In this document: one piece after another, positions 1-7,667 of the stretch
How positions within the stretch are numbered: the stretch's first letter is position 1
Layout of the letters: each line of letters starts with the position of its first letter
NCBI GenBank assembly: GCA_018384055.1
Contig: JAHAZL010000058.1
Span: 1 to 27,981, forward strand
Direction of reading: 5' to 3'
DNA length: 27,981 nt
Origin: Treponema sp.
GTDB taxonomy: Bacteria > Spirochaetota > Spirochaetia > Treponematales > Treponemataceae
Notes under the pieces: generated by a model
What the model saw: the letters and a program-made list of their open reading frames with translations, nothing else
Database searches by the model: none
What the model was told of the DNA's origin: nothing
Position numbers and translations under genes: made by a program

Positions 1-44
1 TTATATTATAGATAAAAACAATTTGCAAAAAAACTATGGAATTT

Positions 45-977
45 TTATTGTAAAAAAGGGCATTTTGCAGTTATTTCTTCTGGCAGCCCCACTGGATTCT
101 GAGGAAATTTCAGTTTGTAGGCATGTAGGAAGAACATTTTGTTTTTTAATTGTTTTCCTCCGTAAGCCACATCTCCTAAAAGGGGATGTCCGTGACTTGC
201 AGACTGAGCTCTGATCTGGTGCTTCCTGCCTGTTTCTATTGTAAAGGAAACAAGGTTGCAAAGGTTACGCTGAATTTCAATTTTTTTAAGGAATTGGGCT
301 TTTGTAACAGCTTTTTTACCGGATTCTTTCCCGACGATTACTGTTCCGTAGGAATTTTCACTGTTTTCAGGAACATAAATAAAGTCTTCGTAGAGTTCTT
401 CCTCTTTTTTGTATTCTCCCTGGGCAATTCCAAGGTATTCCTTTCCTATGGCATGGGTTGCAATGTTTTCCGTAAACCATTTTGCTCCTTCAAGGCTTTG
501 TGAAAAAGCAACGAGACCGCTGGTGTATCTGTCGATTCTATGTAATGGTCCTGGTCTGAAGGAAATGGATTTGCTGCCGTTTTTCCTGAAATCGTCTTCT
601 ATGAGGTCACACAGGCAGAAATCACAGTCTTTGGCAGGCTGAACATTTATTCCGGAAGGCTTGTTCACTATGAGAAGGTGCTGGTTTCTGAAAACCGTTA
701 TTTCTTCAAGGCAAAAAGGAAATTCCTTTGATTCTATCTTTGAGGATTCTTCAGAATTTTCAAAGAGGAATTCTGCAACGAGGATTGAGTCTCCTTCGCT
801 TACCCTGTATTCGCCTGATGATTTTTTCCCGTTGACTTTAATCAGTCCTTTCCTGATGAGGGGGAAGATTCCCCTGGAAATTCCCTGGGCTTCAAATATG
901 CGGCTGACAACCTTATCAAGCCTTCTGCCGGAGTCGTCTTTTGCTGCAATGAAATTTCTGAAGTCCATTGGCTCCAT
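45..977 (-). CDS. RluA-family 23S/tRNA pseudouridine synthase
   Basis: A 310-residue pseudouridine synthase that isomerises uridine to pseudouridine in rRNA or tRNA in the cytoplasm. An N-terminal S4-like RNA-binding segment (DSGRRLDKVVSRIF, then RKGLIKVNGKK) is followed by the RluA catalytic domain. It has the motif I region NKPSGINVQP, the catalytic aspartate loop HRIDRYTSGLVAF and the C-terminal ETGRKHQIRAQ and HPLLGDVAYGG motifs. The frame stays open to 1028, but the ATG at 977 is preceded by a purine-rich GAAAG stretch and fits the family N-terminus; an ATG at 968 is also possible. It is transcribed divergently from the membrane-protein/rnf operon. The family is certain. Whether it is RluC, RluD or another member cannot be decided by eye. 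Confidence 0.9.
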   Translation of the reverse strand: MEPMDFRNFIAAKDDSGRRLDKVVSRIFEAQGISRGIFPLIRKGLIKVNGKKSSGEYRVSEGDSILVAEFLFENSEESSKIESKEFPFCLEEITVFRNQHLLIVNKPSGINVQPAKDCDFCLCDLIEDDFRKNGSKSISFRPGPLHRIDRYTSGLVAFSQSLEGAKWFTENIATHAIGKEYLGIAQGEYKKEEELYEDFIYVPENSENSYGTVIVGKESGKKAVTKAQFLKKIEIQRNLCNLVSFTIETGRKHQIRAQSASHGHPLLGDVAYGGKQLKNKMFFLHAYKLKFPQNPVGLPEEITAKCPFLQ

Positions 978-993
978 AGTAACTTTCACACAA

Positions 994-1022
994 AGTTTAT
1001 GCAAGGTCCAAAAGTTCTGCAA
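994..1022 (-). promoter_or_regulatory. Possible sigma-70 promoter of the pseudouridine synthase gene
   Basis: On the minus strand, TTGCAG (1017-1022) and TAAACT (994-999) are separated by exactly 17 bases. Transcription would start about 10 bases before the ATG at 977. The hexamers match the consensus only in part, so this is a tentative call based on spacing and position. Confidence 0.35.
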
Positions 1023-1077
1023 AAACATGTGCTTTCGAAAAATTCCATTGGAAAGGGTAACTTATAGAACATTTCCT

Positions 1078-1093
1078 TATAATATTGTATAAT
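1078..1093 (+). promoter_or_regulatory. Twin TATAAT boxes before the membrane-protein/rnf operon
   Basis: Two perfect TATAAT hexamers lie at 1078-1083 and 1088-1093, just ahead of the first ATG of the operon at 1101. No good -35 hexamer sits at 16-18 bases from either; TTGGAA at 1048-1053 is too far away. The second box would place the start of transcription at about 1100, giving a leaderless message, and no Shine-Dalgarno sequence is visible before 1101. Confidence 0.4.
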
Positions 1094-1100
1094 ATTGCCC

Positions 1101-1577
1101 ATGGATTTTAAAAGTCAGCTTCATTCATTATTTACTCAACCAGCAATCATAGCATGTATTTACAGCTGGCTTTCTGCACAGTTTTTAAAAACCCTCATAA
1201 AGCTTTTTTCAGGAAAAGTTCACAGCCTTAAGGAACTTGTTGAACTCCTTCTTTGGAGGACCGGCAGCATGCCATCAAGTCATTCTGCTTTGGTAACAAC
1301 CCTTTGTACAATGATTGCATTCCATTCAGGAATCGACAGCGATGTATTCATTCTTTCATTGGGATTTTTCCTGGTAACAATCAGGGATGCCGTTGGTGTA
1401 AGACGCGCAAACGGACTTCAGGCAGCCTTGCTCAATATGGTTGGAAGATCCCTTGCTGAAAAAGGCATCATAGAATTCAAGCCAATTAAGGAAGTGCAGG
1501 GACATACCCCGACAGAAGTTCTTATGGGAGTTCTTCTCGGGTTTGTCATCGGTCTGGCATTCAGCGTGTTGAAGTAA
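1101..1577 (+). CDS. Divergent PAP2-family membrane protein (YuiD/DUF212 type)
   Basis: A 158-residue membrane protein of the divergent PAP2 (DUF212, B. subtilis YuiD) family, related to acid phosphatases and vanadium haloperoxidases. The family signature is present: TGSMPSSHSALV at about 54-65 with the active-site-like histidine, RDAVGVRR at about 95-102 and GHTPTEVLMG at about 134-143. Hydrophobic helices lie between these, and one closes the C-terminus. A TTG in frame at 1095 is possible, but the ATG at 1101 fits the family start better. No Shine-Dalgarno is visible. The next gene's ATG follows its stop codon directly, so it heads the putative nine-gene transcript. Its physiological substrate is unknown; a lipid phosphate is the usual guess for the superfamily. 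Confidence 0.85.
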   Translation: MDFKSQLHSLFTQPAIIACIYSWLSAQFLKTLIKLFSGKVHSLKELVELLLWRTGSMPSSHSALVTTLCTMIAFHSGIDSDVFILSLGFFLVTIRDAVGVRRANGLQAALLNMVGRSLAEKGIIEFKPIKEVQGHTPTEVLMGVLLGFVIGLAFSVLK

Positions 1578-2978
1578 ATGAAATTTAACAAGACTGCCGT
1601 AATTTCACTTGCCGTAATAGTTGTCACATTTATTCTCTGCATTGCATTGAGGGCTGTTCCCGTTTCAAGAATCTGGAACAGTTATTCTGTTGCCTATGTA
1701 GAAAAATCCCTTCCGGAAGAAACTGTACTCTCTTATTTCAGAAAGTATTCCGTAGAAAATGTTATAAGTCTTGGTGGACAGAAGGTTCCTTTCGTTTCAG
1801 ATTTTACACCTGTATTGCCACAGAGGGATTCCACTTATTTGAGTGACCGACTTTCTTATTTCTTGGACCTTTCGGATTCCTATTGTCTTTATTATATTCC
1901 AAAGAGAAACGATTCTTCTTGCGTTAAAGCTCTTGAAGAAATAGTAAGAAATACAAATACACCTTGCGGAATTGACGGCAAGCAGCAGTATCCATGGCTT
2001 GTTCCGCTCATTGTTCTTGCCGTTTACATTGCTTTCATTTTTCTTTCCAGCAAGAAAAAAGTTTTTGCATTTTCCGCAGCAAGCATTCTCCTTTTGTCTT
2101 TCTCGCAGGTTTTTTATCCTGTTGCCGCCGCTGCAATTCTTTATATGCTCAGCTGCTACCTTTCTTCAAGAATCTGGGGAAGAAGAAAAGCCATGTCGGT
2201 TCTTAAGAAAAGTCTTTATGCAATCATTCCTATTGTTGTTTCTGTTCTTTCCATTATGGCACTTTCCGTCAGTTGTGCTGTTCTTGTTTTACTTTGTTGT
2301 GCTTCATCCGTATGTGCCCTTGTTCTTCTTGATTCCTATGAAAAATACAGGGATTCAAAATCATCCTTCAAATTTGTAAGGATTTTTGGAGCACCACAGA
2401 TGCCACTTATGTATCCAAATACTGCAAAGCACACCTTGTTTTGCCTTGTTCCTTTGTTTGTTCTTCTTGTAATCTTTCTTCTTTCAAGTAGAATTTCTGC
2501 AAAGGCAGAAACCGACATTTCAATTCCAGTGCCAGTTCACAATGCAGTAATAAAGGAAGATGAAAAGGTGCTTCCTGGTCTCAAGGAATTTTACGGTTGG
2601 TTCTGGAATTCAAAATCCTATCCATACAAAAACCTAAATGAAATTTCATCTGGCGGAGAACCTGCTGAAGGTGAAACAGTTACGGTTCCCCGTTATGAAA
2701 TTGTTGGTGACAAGATTGTTGAATCAGAATCCCTTGTCATGGTTTACGATGAAAATTTCCGTAATGGCGTTGACAAGGAAATTGATGAGCTTGAATATGA
2801 CGCAGTTGAAAAATTGATGAAAAAACAGGGACCTGATGTCTCTGTAGTCTATAGAAACAGCGGTGAATCACGCGGACAGACAGACGGTCTTGGGCTTATC
2901 CTCATACTAGTCTGCATTTTTGTTCCCGTATTTCTCCTTCTCATTTACGTTTTGAAATCAGGCAGGAAATCCAGATGA
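1578..2978 (+). CDS. Unrecognised polytopic membrane protein coupled to rnfC
   Basis: A 466-residue protein I do not recognise. By eye it has one N-terminal membrane helix (about 7-27), then a non-membrane segment (28-139) containing three cysteines. A block of about five or six helices spans roughly 141-304, a second soluble segment covers 305-436 and a last helix covers 437-459. The soluble segments most likely face the periplasm. Its ATG directly abuts the stop of the YuiD-type gene with no clear Shine-Dalgarno, which suggests re-initiation. Its stop overlaps the rnfC start as ATGA, so its expression is tied to rnfC. No Rnf subunit of this kind is part of the standard complex. It may be an accessory or added membrane subunit; that role is inferred from position only. 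Confidence 0.75.
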   Translation: MKFNKTAVISLAVIVVTFILCIALRAVPVSRIWNSYSVAYVEKSLPEETVLSYFRKYSVENVISLGGQKVPFVSDFTPVLPQRDSTYLSDRLSYFLDLSDSYCLYYIPKRNDSSCVKALEEIVRNTNTPCGIDGKQQYPWLVPLIVLAVYIAFIFLSSKKKVFAFSAASILLLSFSQVFYPVAAAAILYMLSCYLSSRIWGRRKAMSVLKKSLYAIIPIVVSVLSIMALSVSCAVLVLLCCASSVCALVLLDSYEKYRDSKSSFKFVRIFGAPQMPLMYPNTAKHTLFCLVPLFVLLVIFLLSSRISAKAETDISIPVPVHNAVIKEDEKVLPGLKEFYGWFWNSKSYPYKNLNEISSGGEPAEGETVTVPRYEIVGDKIVESESLVMVYDENFRNGVDKEIDELEYDAVEKLMKKQGPDVSVVYRNSGESRGQTDGLGLILILVCIFVPVFLLLIYVLKSGRKSR

Positions 2979-4288
2979 AAGCAATAAATAATTTTATCTC
3001 TCCCGACCATCTAATGTTTGAAACTTCTATCAGGGCTTTTTTGCCACGGAGCATAATTGTCCCTTTCTGTCAGGCAGATGGTGTTGAATATGAGTGTTCC
3101 ATGTCGGTAGGTGACAAGGTTCGCGAAGGTCAGGTCATTGCATCTCCAAAGGGAATCATTTCTGCAAACGGTGCATGCATCCATTCTTCCGTTCCAGGAA
3201 AAATCGAATCCATTGTTCAGTGTTCGCTTCCAAACGGAAACCTTTCCTATGCTGCCAAAATAAATACAGAAGGTGAATTCACATTTCTTGGAAAAAAACA
3301 GAAGTCTGCTGACTGGAATATTTTTTCTCCGTCAACTCTCATTGAAGAATTCAAGTCCAAGGGAATTGTAAACACTTTCGGAAACAAACCTGCATCCCTT
3401 GCAACTCAGATAAGGGAATGTACCCTCAAGAAACACAGGTTTGTAATCGTCCGTATGTTTGACGAAGACCCAAGCCGTTATACGGATTCTTTTGTTGCTT
3501 CTCATTTTACGGATAAAGTTGTAGAAGGTGCAAAGATTGTTGCAAAGGCTTTTGAAGCTGAAGGTCTTGCATTTGTCCTTCCCAAAAAATGTGATTTTAC
3601 AATCAGCGACGATTTAATAAAGGGAGACTATTGCGTAACGGCAACTGCAGACAATACAAAATACCCTGCTGGATTTATCCATTGTCTCATGCGTGCCGTA
3701 AGAAAGACTTCTAAAATTCCAGAATATGAAAAATTCAATTCTGTGAATCATAAGTGTCTTTTCCTTGATCCTGAAACTTGTCTTTCAATTTACCATGCAA
3801 TTGTTCTAGGCGTTCCTGTTGTTGAAAAATTTGTTCATATCACTGGTTCCTGCCTAAAGTCAGCAGGCATGTTCAAGGTTAGGGTTGGAACTACAATAAG
3901 GGAACTTGTAGAGCAGTGTGGCGGTTTCAATACTAGTCCTGCCAAAATCGTTGTCAACGGTCTTGTTAGGGGGAACGGAATCCCGAACCTGGATATTCCT
4001 GTTACTAAAATGGTCAAATCCATAGAGTTTCTTCCTTCAAAGGAACTTTGCGTCCAGAAATCAACATCCTGCATAAGATGCGGAAGATGCCGTGCAATTT
4101 GCCCTGAACACCTTGTACCGGATTTGCTTTACAAGATGGCTTCGGAAAACTACATCCTTCCAAGGGACATTGCTGCAACTGCAAAAATCTGCGGACAATG
4201 TGCACTTTGCAACAGCGTATGTCCTGCAAGACTTTCACTCTGCCAGACAATTTTGCTTTTGAAAAAGACAGGAGGAAATAATGCCTAA
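2975..4288 (+). CDS. rnfC: RnfC-like electron transport complex subunit C
   Basis: A 437-residue RnfC homologue, the peripheral subunit of the Rnf membrane complex. It has an N-terminal barrel-sandwich region (VGDKVREGQVIASPKGIISA), a central Rossmann-like domain and an SLBB-like stretch (GTTIRELVEQCGGF, then IPVTKMVKSIEFLP). Two C-terminal [4Fe-4S] motifs follow: C366, C369, C372, C376 (CIRCGRCRAICP) and C406, C409, C412, C416 (CGQCALCNSVCP). The oddity is in the nucleotide/flavin-binding part. Where NADH-oxidising family members have a GGAGFPT loop, this protein reads GIVNTFGNKPASLAT at about 130-144. Where they have an ECEPY-type acidic loop, it reads MFDEDPSRYT at 161-170. RnfC identity is firm, but NADH/FMN binding looks doubtful. 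It overlaps the upstream gene by 4 bases and rnfD by 8 bases. Confidence 0.9.
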   Translation: MKAINNFISPDHLMFETSIRAFLPRSIIVPFCQADGVEYECSMSVGDKVREGQVIASPKGIISANGACIHSSVPGKIESIVQCSLPNGNLSYAAKINTEGEFTFLGKKQKSADWNIFSPSTLIEEFKSKGIVNTFGNKPASLATQIRECTLKKHRFVIVRMFDEDPSRYTDSFVASHFTDKVVEGAKIVAKAFEAEGLAFVLPKKCDFTISDDLIKGDYCVTATADNTKYPAGFIHCLMRAVRKTSKIPEYEKFNSVNHKCLFLDPETCLSIYHAIVLGVPVVEKFVHITGSCLKSAGMFKVRVGTTIRELVEQCGGFNTSPAKIVVNGLVRGNGIPNLDIPVTKMVKSIEFLPSKELCVQKSTSCIRCGRCRAICPEHLVPDLLYKMASENYILPRDIAATAKICGQCALCNSVCPARLSLCQTILLLKKTGGNNA

Positions 4289-5372
4289 TTTTGAACTCAA
4301 CAAATCCTGCAGAAAAATCAGCCTCAATCCTTTCAGGTTTGCCTTCTGGTCTCTTGATACGGTTTCTACAGTTACCATCGGATTGCTTTTGATACAGGTT
4401 TTCATGCTTGTCATTACAGGAAGCATGGCATCCCTTGCAGTTCTTCTCTGTGCTCTTTTGGCATCAGTGCTTTCAGAATTAATTTACAGAACATTGTTTG
4501 TAAAGGATATGTACTCTCATTCCTGGAGAATTTCAATTATCCAGGGGCTTTTGACTGGACTTTTGCTTCCTTCAACTTACAATCCTGTGGCGGTATTCTT
4601 CATCCTTATTTTTGCAATGTCCATTTTCAGATGGGCTTTCGGAGAATTTGCTGAGGCCTGGGCTAATATTGTTGCAGTCTGCGTTATAGTTTTGTACTTG
4701 ATCAATTCTTCTTGTTTTCCGCCTTCTGTTTTGTCTTCATCGGATTTACAGTCAAGAAATGCGGCGTTGATTTTGATTCAGAATGGAGCAGTGGCACCAA
4801 TTGCATCTGATAGCGCCATTACAGATTTCCTTAACAGAACAATTTTCAAGCTTGTAGGAATTTCAATTCCTGATGGTTATGTAAGCCTTCTTTGGGATAA
4901 CGGTTCAGTTATTCCTGCCTTCAGGTTCAATGCAATCACTTTGATTTCATCTCTTGTTTTGTTCTCCCTTGATTTCATTGATTTCCTCATTCCGACTTTG
5001 TTCCTCTTTGTTTATACAATCCTCATTCGTTTTGTGAGTCCACTTATTCTTGGTGGCATTCCTATGCAGGGGGACATCATCCTTGCCTTGCTTACAAGTG
5101 GAACGCTTTTCTCAACCCTTTACATTCTTCAATGGTATGGAACAACTCCAATCAACCTTTGGGGTAAAATCATTTACGGCATTCTGTCAGGAATCTTTGG
5201 ATTCCTCATCATAGGCTTTGGACTTTCTTCTGTTGGTTATGTGTTTACGGTTCTCGTAATGAACCTCATTTCACCTTGCATCCAAATAATTGAAGACAAG
5301 AGAAAATTTTCAAGCATCAGAAAGAAGGTGATTCCAAGACTCAAGAAAATGAAGGAGTTTGAAAATGCTTAA
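4281..5372 (+). CDS. rnfD: RnfD-like membrane subunit with altered flavinylation motif
   Basis: A 363-residue integral membrane protein with RnfD features: LLTGLLLPSTYNP near 91-102, about nine or ten hydrophobic helices, the KIIYGILSG segment, and the NLISPCIQIIED tail. The ATG at 4281 has a GGAGGA Shine-Dalgarno and overlaps the end of rnfC by 8 bases. In canonical RnfD a threonine in an (S/T)GA(S/T) motif carries covalent FMN. Here the corresponding stretch reads SDSAITDF at about 176-183, so a Thr remains but the Gly-Ala core is replaced. No other SGAT-like site occurs in the protein. The following PDGYVSLLWDNGSVIPA also departs from the usual glycine-rich GSLGETSA-type stretch. Subunit identity is firm. 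Loss of the flavin is an inference from the motif. Confidence 0.85.
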   Translation: MPNFELNKSCRKISLNPFRFAFWSLDTVSTVTIGLLLIQVFMLVITGSMASLAVLLCALLASVLSELIYRTLFVKDMYSHSWRISIIQGLLTGLLLPSTYNPVAVFFILIFAMSIFRWAFGEFAEAWANIVAVCVIVLYLINSSCFPPSVLSSSDLQSRNAALILIQNGAVAPIASDSAITDFLNRTIFKLVGISIPDGYVSLLWDNGSVIPAFRFNAITLISSLVLFSLDFIDFLIPTLFLFVYTILIRFVSPLILGGIPMQGDIILALLTSGTLFSTLYILQWYGTTPINLWGKIIYGILSGIFGFLIIGFGLSSVGYVFTVLVMNLISPCIQIIEDKRKFSSIRKKVIPRLKKMKEFENA

Positions 5373-5886
5373 TCAGGAATTCGAAGATTATTCTCAGGTT
5401 AATTCCGAAAAGAAAACATTCTATAAAAACATGTCCATTAAGGCGGGTATTTTCTGCGGAATCCTTGCTGTATTTTTTGCCATTCTTGTTGCTTTCTCAC
5501 TTTTGGGAAGAAAATCCTGGAGAGTTGGATTAAGCAACGAAATTGAAAAGGTCTTTGAAGAAAAATCCTATTCCGAATATTCTGTCGGGGAATATGTAAA
5601 GCTCAATTCCATAATGTCCGTAAACTGTGCAGTATTCAAGGCTCTGCCATTTACAAAAAAAGACTTTGATTCCTATGCAGTCATTATCCGTACTCCGACT
5701 TTATATGGACCTGTTGCTGCAGTTTATGTTTATGAAACAAAAAGATCAGAAGCAACCTTCATCGGTTTTGCTCGAATAAACGAAAGAATTGACGGTTCCA
5801 TAAGGAATGCCGCTCTGAATTCTCAAGTCAGGTATTGGGCTGGAAAGATTCCTGAAATCATCGCAAAGAAAAAGGAAGGTAAATGA
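5365..5886 (+). CDS. rnfG: RnfG-like subunit lacking a recognisable FMN-attachment motif
   Basis: A 173-residue protein with a single N-terminal membrane helix (about 27-48) and a small extracytoplasmic domain, in the rnfG position between rnfD and rnfE. The ATG at 5365 has an AAGGAG Shine-Dalgarno 7 bases upstream and overlaps rnfD by 8 bases; a TTG at 5359 is less likely. The segment TLYGPVAAVYVYE followed by ATFIGFARI resembles the core of the FMN-bind fold. However, the usual ETPGLG stretch and the C-terminal SGAT flavinylation motif are absent: the region reads ERIDGSIRNAALNSQVRYWA. The assignment depends on gene order and this weak fold resemblance. It is probably a degenerate, flavin-free RnfG. 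Confidence 0.7.
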   Translation: MLNQEFEDYSQVNSEKKTFYKNMSIKAGIFCGILAVFFAILVAFSLLGRKSWRVGLSNEIEKVFEEKSYSEYSVGEYVKLNSIMSVNCAVFKALPFTKKDFDSYAVIIRTPTLYGPVAAVYVYETKRSEATFIGFARINERIDGSIRNAALNSQVRYWAGKIPEIIAKKKEGK

Positions 5887-5887
5887 A

Positions 5888-6508
5888 ATGAAGAAAAACG
5901 AACTATATGTTTATTCAGCACTTTCTCTTGCAGTTCTCATTCCTTTGCCTGGTAGGTTTGCATACGGAATAATCGTTGTGCTGATGCTCTATTTTTTCAC
6001 AATCCTTGGAATTCTTTTTAGAAAACTTTCATCCATGTTTTTTGAATATGGACTTCACAGTGTTCTTATTGTGGTAATGCTCATTTCCACATCTATCCTC
6101 ATAAGGCAAATCCTTATATTGATTTCTCCTTTTATGGCTTTCGTCATTGGTGTAAATGTGTATGCACCTGCCTTGTCTGCTTTCATTCTTGGTAACCTTT
6201 ACAGGAAAACAGGATTGTCCCTTAAAGATTCCCTAAACCTTGGACTTGTAAAGTGCAATGCCTTTTCTGTGTTTGCAATTGTGTTCTTCTTGATCAGAGA
6301 TGTCCTCGGTTACGGTACTATTACTTTGCCAGGCGGTAAAGGACTTTTAGAAATTGTTGTATTAAAAGATAATCCTATTTCCTTCCTTGGTACTTTCTGG
6401 TGCTCTCTTCCAGGAGGAGTAGCACTTCTTGCTGTTCTTCTTGCTGTCATCGCAGAGACTATGAAGAGACTGGAAATTCTTGGAACTTCAAGGGGGTTTA
6501 AGAAATGA
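5888..6508 (+). CDS. rnfE: RnfE-like membrane subunit lacking the [2Fe-2S] cysteines
   Basis: A 206-residue polytopic membrane protein of the RnfE/NqrD family with about six hydrophobic helices. It starts 1 base after rnfG and overlaps rnfA by 4 bases (ATGA). The family loop IRDVLGYGTITLPG (about 136-149) is well preserved and anchors the assignment. In characterised Rnf/Nqr complexes, RnfE and RnfA each supply two cysteines to a [2Fe-2S] cluster inside the membrane, from LGLCP-like and NC-like motifs. Here the first site reads ALSLAVLIPLPGR (11-23) and the second APALSAFILGN (93-103), with no cysteine in either. The remaining cysteines (in VKCNAF and FWCSLP) lie elsewhere. The frame is otherwise intact. 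Confidence 0.82.
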   Translation: MKKNELYVYSALSLAVLIPLPGRFAYGIIVVLMLYFFTILGILFRKLSSMFFEYGLHSVLIVVMLISTSILIRQILILISPFMAFVIGVNVYAPALSAFILGNLYRKTGLSLKDSLNLGLVKCNAFSVFAIVFFLIRDVLGYGTITLPGGKGLLEIVVLKDNPISFLGTFWCSLPGGVALLAVLLAVIAETMKRLEILGTSRGFKK

Positions 6509-7062
6509 TAAGCACAATTCTTTATTATGTTTTCTTCAGTTCCATTGTTTTTGTCTATGGAATTGGAATTGAACGTTCCATAGTTTTAAGTAAGAAACAG
6601 CATGACATAATGCTCAAGGCACTTAAGATGATGATCTGTGTTTCATCAACTACAGCCCTGTCCTATATGGTTGTTTGTTGGCTTTTGGTACCTGTAGATC
6701 TTGCAGAACTTTATCCTTTTGTAGTCATTTTGTTTTTTCTTGCAATTTCTGTTTTTGTTGAAGCCATCATCCGCATCACTGCAAAAATCAGTGCAGTTGA
6801 ATCTGTCATAACCCTTATGTTTATTTTCATTGGCCTTTCGGAATCCAATTCCTTTGGAGAAAGCGTTTTCATTTCTATTCTTTGTGTCTTTGCTTTCTTC
6901 ATGATAATTCCTTTTGTAATTGCAATTACGAGAAGAAATGAACTTAACGGAAGAAAACAGGAATACGAAAAAAATGGTTTCCTTTTGATTTCGATTGTAA
7001 TTGTTATGTTCATCCTGTTATCATGGAACGTTACCTGGCTTAACAGAGGAGTGTCCCTATGA
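6505..7062 (+). CDS. rnfA: RnfA-like membrane subunit lacking the [2Fe-2S] cysteines
   Basis: A 185-residue polytopic membrane protein occupying the rnfA position, with about six hydrophobic helices. It shows the family layout: an opening helix with an internal-repeat loop near 12-30, LLVPVDLAEL near 60-69, and a VFVEAIIRITAKISA stretch matching the usual VEMVIKKTSPALY region. The two cysteine motifs of the family (LGLCPFLGVS and TTNCAVLG) are replaced by GIGIERSIVLS (19-29) and VESVITLMFIFIGLSE (98-113). Neither holds a cysteine. The gene has an AAGGGGG Shine-Dalgarno and overlaps both neighbours by 4 bases. Sequence divergence is high, so the call leans on gene order together with the matching helices. 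Confidence 0.75.
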   Translation: MISTILYYVFFSSIVFVYGIGIERSIVLSKKQHDIMLKALKMMICVSSTTALSYMVVCWLLVPVDLAELYPFVVILFFLAISVFVEAIIRITAKISAVESVITLMFIFIGLSESNSFGESVFISILCVFAFFMIIPFVIAITRRNELNGRKQEYEKNGFLLISIVIVMFILLSWNVTWLNRGVSL

Positions 7063-7667
7063 TTTTTACAATTTTTATGATGCTTCTTTTTCTTGTACTT
7101 ATGTCGATTGTTTTTGCGTTCATTTTTGAACTTCTTGTTCCGTCATTGAGGGCTCAGAACATTTCCTTCAACAAGCCTATCTTTTCTGAAAATGAAATCC
7201 GTGTAAGGCCATCTCTAATGGAAACTTTCAAGGAGGCCAAGGATACAAAAGCTGTTGTCATGTGTTCTTCCAGGAAAAAGTGTGGCGATTTCCGTTTTGA
7301 ATATGACGGTCCAAAGAGCTGCACCCTTTATCTTTCAATATGTGATACTGAACATGATTGCAAATATGGATGCATTGGATTCGGTGACTGCGTAAAGTTC
7401 TGTACTAGAAAGGCAATCAGCATTGAAAACAGGACTGCAGTCATTAATAACCTTTGTAATGGCTGCGGCAAATGCCTTGAATTCTGTCCAAAGGGAATCA
7501 TTAAGCTTGTTCCTGTAACTACAGAAAGGACTGTGTTTTGTTCAGCGCCATTTTCAGAGAAAACAAAATGCTCTGACAATCTTAAGGAAACTGACATCAA
7601 CTATGGCACTAAAGACTTCAAATTGTCAAAAAAGTTGTATAAACTGATATCAAAGGGAAGTGATTGA
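7059..7667 (+). CDS. rnfB: RnfB-like ferredoxin subunit lacking the N-terminal FeS domain
   Basis: A 202-residue protein with an N-terminal membrane anchor (about 2-22) and an RnfB-type double [4Fe-4S] module. The first motif is C101, C105, C111, C115 (CKYGCIGFGDCVKFC) and the second is C133, C136, C139, C143 (CNGCGKCLEFCP). A segment beginning KAVVMCSS matches the linker that precedes this module in standard RnfB. Standard RnfB also has a Cys-rich FeS domain (CGACGYPGC type) between anchor and linker. Here only about 40 residues without such a motif occupy that space. Its ATG overlaps rnfA by 4 bases with AGAGGA as Shine-Dalgarno. It would be expected to pass electrons to or from soluble ferredoxin on the cytoplasmic side. 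Confidence 0.87.
   Translation: MIFTIFMMLLFLVLMSIVFAFIFELLVPSLRAQNISFNKPIFSENEIRVRPSLMETFKEAKDTKAVVMCSSRKKCGDFRFEYDGPKSCTLYLSICDTEHDCKYGCIGFGDCVKFCTRKAISIENRTAVINNLCNGCGKCLEFCPKGIIKLVPVTTERTVFCSAPFSEKTKCSDNLKETDINYGTKDFKLSKKLYKLISKGSD

Noticed and set aside
2975..7667. Frameshifts or sequencing errors as the cause of the missing Rnf motifs
   Set aside because: Each frame is open across its full length, flanking residues still align around each lost motif, and the gene junctions are intact overlaps. Substitutions, not shifts, explain the differences.
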